Shown here: one piece after another, positions 5,676-8,566 of the stretch | How the letters are laid out: every line of letters begins with the position of its first letter | Position numbering within the stretch: the stretch's first letter is position 1 | Assembly: GCA_046262015.1 (NCBI GenBank) | Contig: JBHENN010000119.1 | Location: 1 to 8,566 of the forward strand | DNA length: 8,566 nucleotides | From: JBHENN01 sp046262015 | GTDB lineage: Bacteria; Actinomycetota; CADDZG01; WHSQ01 | Reading direction: 5' to 3' | Position numbers and translations under genes: made by a program | Notes under the pieces: generated by a model | What the model was told of the DNA's origin: nothing | The model's input: the letters and a program-made list of their open reading frames with translations, nothing else | Databases searched by the model: none

Positions 5676-6464
5676 CCCAAAGGAAGATCCAGGTCGCGCG
5701 GCGCGCCGCGTGACTACGACCCCAACGAGCGTCGGCGCGAACGCCTGGACGCGCGGCGCGCCGCGAAGGCGGCCGCCCTGGCAGCTCAGCGCAAGAAGGA
5801 GCGGCGGGACACGCTGCTCCGCCGCCTCGGGATGCTCGTCTTCGCCGCCGCCGCGATCTGGTTCCTCTTCCTCAGGAACGTAACCCCGGGAGAGTTCAAC
5901 GGCCACCCCGTCACCGAGTTCAGCAAGGCCGGTCTCGGCGACCACCTCCCGGCCAACACCCCCCCAGGGACCGTGAATTACGAGTCGACCCCTCCGGTGT
6001 CGGGGCAGCATTTCGCGGACAACCCCGTGTGCGGGACGTTCGCCTCGGTCATCGAGGGCGAGCGCCAGGTGCACGCGCTCGAGCACGGCGCGGTCGGGAT
6101 CCAGTTCCAGCCGGAAGAGGTCGCGCCCGAGGACATCCCGATCATCGAGGCGATAGTCGAGGACTACGGCGACCGGACGTTCTCCGCTCCTTATCCTCCA
6201 GCGCCGTCGCCGATCGTGGTCACCTCGTGGGGCCGCATGATGGAGCTCGACTCACTGGACGAGACCGCGATCCGCCAGTACATCGACGAGTTCCGGAACA
6301 AGGGCCCCGAGGACGAGCCCTGCCTGGCCACATCGAAGGCCCGCTACGACCCGGCGCCGGCGATCACCCCCAACCTCAGCCCGAGCCCGGGTCCCGCGTC
6401 CCCGTCCCCGGACGACGGGAACGGCAAGGGCGGCGACGGCAAGGGCGGCAAGAAAGGCGGCTAG
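5673..6464 (+). CDS. Membrane-anchored DUF3105 protein
   Basis: A 263-residue protein starting at GTG 5673. Residues 1-51 are a very basic cytoplasmic segment rich in Arg, Lys and Ala. Residues 52-67 (LGMLVFAAAAIWFLFL) form a single transmembrane helix, so the rest should face outward. The external domain (about 75-225) carries the marks of DUF3105, a family without an established function: VNYESTPPVSGQH (101-113), ERQVHALEHGAVGIQF (130-145) and VVTSWGRMMELDS (182-194). His113, His134 and His138 with Glu137 are conserved-looking and could bind a metal; this is inference. Cys120 and Cys217 may pair. The tail (233-263) is low complexity, first Pro/Ser (PSPGPASPSP), then Gly/Lys. No Shine-Dalgarno is seen; the promoter is probably leaderless. 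It converges on the secreted-protein gene, 11 nt away. Confidence 0.88.
   Translation: MPKGRSRSRGAPRDYDPNERRRERLDARRAAKAAALAAQRKKERRDTLLRRLGMLVFAAAAIWFLFLRNVTPGEFNGHPVTEFSKAGLGDHLPANTPPGTVNYESTPPVSGQHFADNPVCGTFASVIEGERQVHALEHGAVGIQFQPEEVAPEDIPIIEAIVEDYGDRTFSAPYPPAPSPIVVTSWGRMMELDSLDETAIRQYIDEFRNKGPEDEPCLATSKARYDPAPAITPNLSPSPGPASPSPDDGNGKGGDGKGGKKGG
5695..5765. repeat. Two copies of a 16-nt GC repeat containing a 14-bp palindrome
   Basis: CGCGCGGCGCGCCGCG occurs exactly at 5695-5710 and 5750-5765, 55 bp apart. Within each copy the 14 bases CGCGGCGCGCCGCG (5697-5710 and 5752-5765) are a perfect palindrome centred on GGCGCGCC. Both copies lie in the first 95 nt of the DUF3105 coding region but are read in different frames (RGAPR versus ARRAAK). 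Protein conservation therefore does not explain the identity. They may be an operator pair just downstream of the start, or a chance product of Arg/Ala-rich codons in GC-rich DNA. Confidence 0.6.
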
Positions 6465-6476
6465 ACCCGAGGGTCT
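6463..6476. terminator. Short palindrome between two converging stop codons
   Basis: AGACCC-GA-GGGTCT (6463-6476) is a perfect 6+6 inverted repeat. It starts in the TAG stop of the DUF3105 gene and ends at the first base of the reverse-strand stop of the secreted-protein gene. In RNA it could form only a 5-bp stem with a CGAG tetraloop, without a U-tract. It is at best a weak bidirectional terminator. Confidence 0.3.
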
Positions 6477-7111
6477 CAGGCCGCTACGTCTCCCAGCCAC
6501 ACCCGAAGGGTCATCCGCTCGGCCTCGGTCACAGCCGCGCGGCTCTCGACGGTATACCCGAGGCACCTGGTCACTTCCGCGCCCGGGATCGACTCGAAGC
6601 GGTTGCCCCCGCGGCCGCCGGCGTCGGTGACCCCCGGAACCGGGGCGGCATTGAGGGCCTGCGAGGAATCGATCTCGTTCCCGTCCGAGTCGTACAGCAG
6701 CATGTCGATGTCGCTGGGTGACGGGAGCCCCGCTCCGTGGGTCAACTCTGGTTCCGGCCACTCCATCCTGAGGTGGAGGCCGGCGGTGGGCTTCCGGGAG
6801 TAGATCTGGAAGTTGAAGAACTCGGTGTCCTCCTGGATCGGGATCCCCCCCGCGGGTGCCCACAGCGCGGTGCCGTGCTCGTACTCGATCACGAGCGGCA
6901 TCTTCTCGGTGTGGCGGTCGGTGAGCTTGATGATGGGCGCCTCGACGGCCTCATCGGCCTGCTGCGAGTCGGTCGTCGGCGCGACGGGAGCGAACTTCGG
7001 GCACGGGGGCTTCTTCTTGGCGGCGGATGCGGCGGTAGCCCCGAGCGCGCTCCCGGCCAGGGCGAGCGCAGCGGTCGCGGCCATCATGCGGGCGATGCGT
7101 CGTGTGCTCAG
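6476..7111 (-). CDS. Secreted protein with PPC-like beta-sandwich, apparent CTG start
   Basis: With the start at CTG 7111 this is a 211-residue exported protein. The signal peptide is MSTRRIARMM followed by AATAALALAGSALG, with cleavage likely after ATAASA (about residue 30). The mature part begins with a Lys/Pro segment and Cys37. The later region DIDMLLYDSDGNEI (134-147), then a pause and CLGYTVESRAAV with LRVWLGD near the end, resembles bacterial pre-peptidase C-terminal (PPC) beta-sandwich domains; this is a fold impression, not a firm family call. Cys37 and Cys183 could form a disulfide. The first in-frame ATG (7087) would give a signal peptide without positive charge and has no Shine-Dalgarno, whereas AGGAGA is 5 nt before the CTG. 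An in-frame TGA at 7129-7127 rules out anything longer. No catalytic residues are recognised. Confidence 0.8.
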   Translation of the reverse strand: MSTRRIARMMAATAALALAGSALGATAASAAKKKPPCPKFAPVAPTTDSQQADEAVEAPIIKLTDRHTEKMPLVIEYEHGTALWAPAGGIPIQEDTEFFNFQIYSRKPTAGLHLRMEWPEPELTHGAGLPSPSDIDMLLYDSDGNEIDSSQALNAAPVPGVTDAGGRGGNRFESIPGAEVTRCLGYTVESRAAVTEAERMTLRVWLGDVAA

Positions 7112-7116
7112 CGGGG

Positions 7117-7122
7117 TCTCCT
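7117..7122 (-). promoter_or_regulatory. Shine-Dalgarno placing the start of the secreted protein at CTG
   Basis: AGGAGA (- strand, 7122-7117) is followed by CCCCG and then CTG at 7111-7109, an ideal 5-nt spacing. The nearest in-frame ATG (7087) would be 29 nt away. Between the upstream in-frame TGA (7129-7127) and that ATG there is no ATG, GTG or TTG codon in frame. Confidence 0.65.
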
Positions 7123-7128
7123 GATCTC

Positions 7129-7150
7129 ACGGGTGAAGCACGGCTGAAGC
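7129..7150. repeat. Two tandem 11-nt repeats in the divergent intergenic region
   Basis: Read on the - strand, GCTTCAGCCGT (7150-7140) is followed immediately by GCTTCACCCGT (7139-7129), identical at 10 of 11 positions. Tandem 11-nt units containing TTCA(C)CC are the design of PhoP boxes and similar OmpR-family operators in actinobacteria. They lie just upstream of the ribosome-binding site of the secreted-protein gene. Assignment to a particular regulator is inference. Confidence 0.45.
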
Positions 7151-7153
7151 CCT

Positions 7154-7182
7154 GGTTCGCCCGGTTCAAGCGGGTTCCTGCG
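7154..7182 (+). repeat. Three phased GTTCnnnCG repeats upstream of the L,D-transpeptidase gene
   Basis: GTTCGCCCG (7155-7163), GTTCAAGCG (7164-7172) and GTTCCTGCG (7174-7182) share GTTCnnnCG at steps of 9 and 10 nt. They end 10 nt before the -10-like TAGACT (7193-7198). The last repeat covers the place where a -35 hexamer should be, and no TTGACA-like box is seen. The layout is that of an activator binding site on one face of the helix. Confidence 0.4.
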
Positions 7183-7192
7183 CCTCCTGCCT

Positions 7193-7198
7193 TAGACT
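7193..7198 (+). promoter_or_regulatory. Candidate -10 element for the L,D-transpeptidase gene
   Basis: TAGACT fits TANNNT and ends 9 nt before ATG 7208. Transcription would begin within about 0-3 nt of the start codon. No Shine-Dalgarno is present in CACGCTCGG between them, so the mRNA is probably leaderless. Confidence 0.45.
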
Positions 7199-7207
7199 CA
7201 CGCTCGG

Positions 7208-8512
7208 ATGACCTTCTCTCGAACCCCGGCGCGGCGTAGCCTAGCGCTGGCCGTCCTCCTCGCCCAGGCGTCTGCCCTCGTGGTGATGGGGGCCCCCGTG
7301 GCCCGGGCGGGATCGCTCCCGCCCAGCGAGTGGGTGATCGGGCCGATGGACCGGGTCGCGTTCCTCACTTTCGACGGTCCGACCACCGGGGACGACCTGG
7401 CAGCCGTCCTCGACGTCCTCGACCGCAAGGGCGCCCGGGCGTCATTCTTTTTGTCGGGGGCCTGGGTCTCCGGCCATCACGAGGTGGTCCGCCGGGTGAA
7501 GCGAGCGGACCACGTTTTGGGCAACGCCGGCTACGGGCCTGCTCCGTTCACCCGGCTGGATGCGACCCGTCTGCGGAGATCGATCGCCCGGGGCCAGGCC
7601 GAGCTGAACGAGCTGGGCGTCGGCCCGGCTCCCTTCCTCCGTGGACCGGAGGGAGCGCGCGGCCTGCGGGTGCTCCAGACTGCAGGGGCGATGGGCTACC
7701 GGTTCGTGCGCTGGACCCATCATCCCGGGGGCGGCCGGGCGCAGAGGGTCGAGCGCCGGGTCGTGCGTGAGGCGCGCTCGGGCTCGATCATCGCTCTGGA
7801 CCTGGAGCGCACCAGCCACGTCCGGGCGCTCGACGGGATCATCGACGGCTTACGGCGTCGCGACTTCAAGCTCGCGACGATCGAGCGTCTGAAGCGGGTG
7901 CACGCGGTCCGCTGGGATGTCACGCTCCGCGCGGGATCCAGCGGCTCGGAGGTCGCCTACCTGCAGAAGGCCCTGTCGTTCCTCAGCTATCCGGCAGGCG
8001 GGCGGGACGGGTCGTTCGGCGCCGATACCCAGCAGGGCGTCTACGCCTTCGAGAAGGTCAATCGCCTCACCCGGGACGGGGTCGTCCCCCCGTGGCAGAT
8101 GGCGATGATCGCTGCGGGCCGCAGACCCAAGGCGCCGGCGCGGGCTCCCCAGGACTTCGTCGACGTTGACATCTCACGCCAGGTGCTGTTCGAGGTGCGC
8201 GACGGGCGGGTCACCCACACGCTTCCGATCTCGAGCGGCAACGAGGAGTACTACACGGTCGACGGTCAGACCTACAGGGCGCACACGCCGCGCGGGAGCT
8301 TCACGGTCGAGCGCAAGATCCCCGGCGAGCGTCACAGCCGCCTTGGCACGCTCTATTACCCCTCGTACTTCGTGGGGGGCTACGCGATCCACGGCAGCCA
8401 GTCGGTGCCGGTCTATCCCGCCAGCCACGGGTGCGTCCGGATCCCGATGTTCGTCCACAAGGCGTTCTACTACCGGAACCCCGTGGGGATGCCGGTCTTC
8501 GTCCACAACTGA
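7208..8512 (+). CDS. Exported fusion: degenerate polysaccharide-deacetylase fold, PG-binding domain, L,D-transpeptidase
   Basis: A 434-residue exported cell-wall protein. A signal peptide (1-34: RTPARR, hydrophobic 11-29, VARA before the cut) precedes three domains. First, about 48-230, is a NodB-like fold in order: AFLTFDGP (51-58), ASFFLSGAWV (78-87), DHVLGNAGYGP (101-111), FLRGPEG (143-149), MGYRFVRW (162-169) and SGSIIALDL (191-199). The catalytic set is eroded: TFDDGP has lost an Asp, the HTxxH metal site reads AGYGP, and the RPPYG motif reads RGPEG. Second, about 238-300, is a PG_binding_1 domain (LRAGSSGSEVAYLQKAL, then DGSFGADTQQGVYAFE). Third, about 316-434, is a YkuD L,D-transpeptidase with its active site intact: H395-G and S406-HGC409-VRI, where Cys409 is the nucleophile. 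It should make 3-3 crosslinks or attach ligands to peptidoglycan; the first domain probably only binds. ATG 7208 follows a -10-like hexamer. Confidence 0.92.
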   Translation: MTFSRTPARRSLALAVLLAQASALVVMGAPVARAGSLPPSEWVIGPMDRVAFLTFDGPTTGDDLAAVLDVLDRKGARASFFLSGAWVSGHHEVVRRVKRADHVLGNAGYGPAPFTRLDATRLRRSIARGQAELNELGVGPAPFLRGPEGARGLRVLQTAGAMGYRFVRWTHHPGGGRAQRVERRVVREARSGSIIALDLERTSHVRALDGIIDGLRRRDFKLATIERLKRVHAVRWDVTLRAGSSGSEVAYLQKALSFLSYPAGGRDGSFGADTQQGVYAFEKVNRLTRDGVVPPWQMAMIAAGRRPKAPARAPQDFVDVDISRQVLFEVRDGRVTHTLPISSGNEEYYTVDGQTYRAHTPRGSFTVERKIPGERHSRLGTLYYPSYFVGGYAIHGSQSVPVYPASHGCVRIPMFVHKAFYYRNPVGMPVFVHN

Positions 8513-8525
8513 GGGAGCGCCCACC

Positions 8526-8566
8526 ATGAACCTCGCGACAGGGATGAGGGCGCGGCCGGAGAACTT
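8526..8566 (+). CDS. Start of an unidentified gene, cut by the window end
   Basis: ATG at 8526 is preceded by GGGAG (8513-8517) with an 8-nt spacer and opens 13 nt after the stop of the L,D-transpeptidase gene, so it is probably co-transcribed with it. Only about 14 residues are visible (MNLATGMRARPEN and one partial codon). The opening MNLAT followed by a RPEN-like turn is reminiscent of some acyl-CoA synthetases, but this is far too short to name a family. Confidence 0.6.
   Translation, partial: MNLATGMRARPEN

Noticed and set aside
1..8566. Mobile elements, CRISPR arrays, tRNA genes or phage genes.
   Set aside because: No transposase or integrase motifs, no spaced repeat arrays, no cloverleaf-like sequence and no change in base composition were seen.

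Overview
The window is high-GC DNA in which all six frames stay open for long stretches. Its gene set is typical of Actinomycetota: a PdtaS-type histidine kinase end, an RsbW/SigF pair, a bacterial Ku, a BldD homologue and a DUF3105 protein. These look like divergent members of their families, so I infer a deep-branching or uncultured actinobacterial lineage rather than Streptomyces or Mycobacterium. There is no rRNA, tRNA, CRISPR array or insertion sequence, and no sign of recent transfer.

Layout. (1) Bases 1-459 are the 3' end of a PdtaS-like sensor kinase on the + strand, closed by a strong hairpin (443-469) that overlaps its stop codon. (2) Bases 4615 down to 483 on the - strand form a tight four-gene unit: ku, rsbW-like anti-sigma, sigF/sigB-type sigma factor, class A penicillin-binding protein. 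The gaps are 18 nt, a 4-nt overlap and 0 nt. (3) A 184-nt divergent region (4616-4799) separates ku from bldD. It holds a candidate leaderless promoter for ku and two stem-loops in the probable bldD leader. (4) bldD (4800-5276) converges on a four-helix membrane protein (5646-5296, -). That gene is divergent from a DUF3105 gene (5673-6464, +), and the two start codons sit at the ends of an inverted repeat with back-to-back -10 elements. (5) A secreted protein of unknown role (7111-6476, -) appears to start at CTG. Across a repeat-rich 96-nt gap lies a three-domain exported protein (7208-8512, +): a catalytically eroded polysaccharide-deacetylase fold, a peptidoglycan-binding domain and an intact L,D-transpeptidase. 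(6) A further CDS begins at 8526 and leaves the window.

How the genes fit together. The - strand unit links DNA double-strand-break repair (Ku), a partner-switch style stress sigma module and a cell-wall synthase in one transcript. This suggests a stress, dormancy or developmental regulon. BldD, the c-di-GMP-responsive master regulator of actinobacterial development, lies head to head with it. The right half is mostly exported or envelope proteins, including an L,D-transpeptidase that would make 3-3 crosslinks and so complement the 4-3 crosslinking PBP. Several genes (ku, the membrane protein, the DUF3105 gene, the L,D-transpeptidase) have a TANNNT hexamer 6-9 nt before the start codon and no usable Shine-Dalgarno, suggesting leaderless mRNAs.
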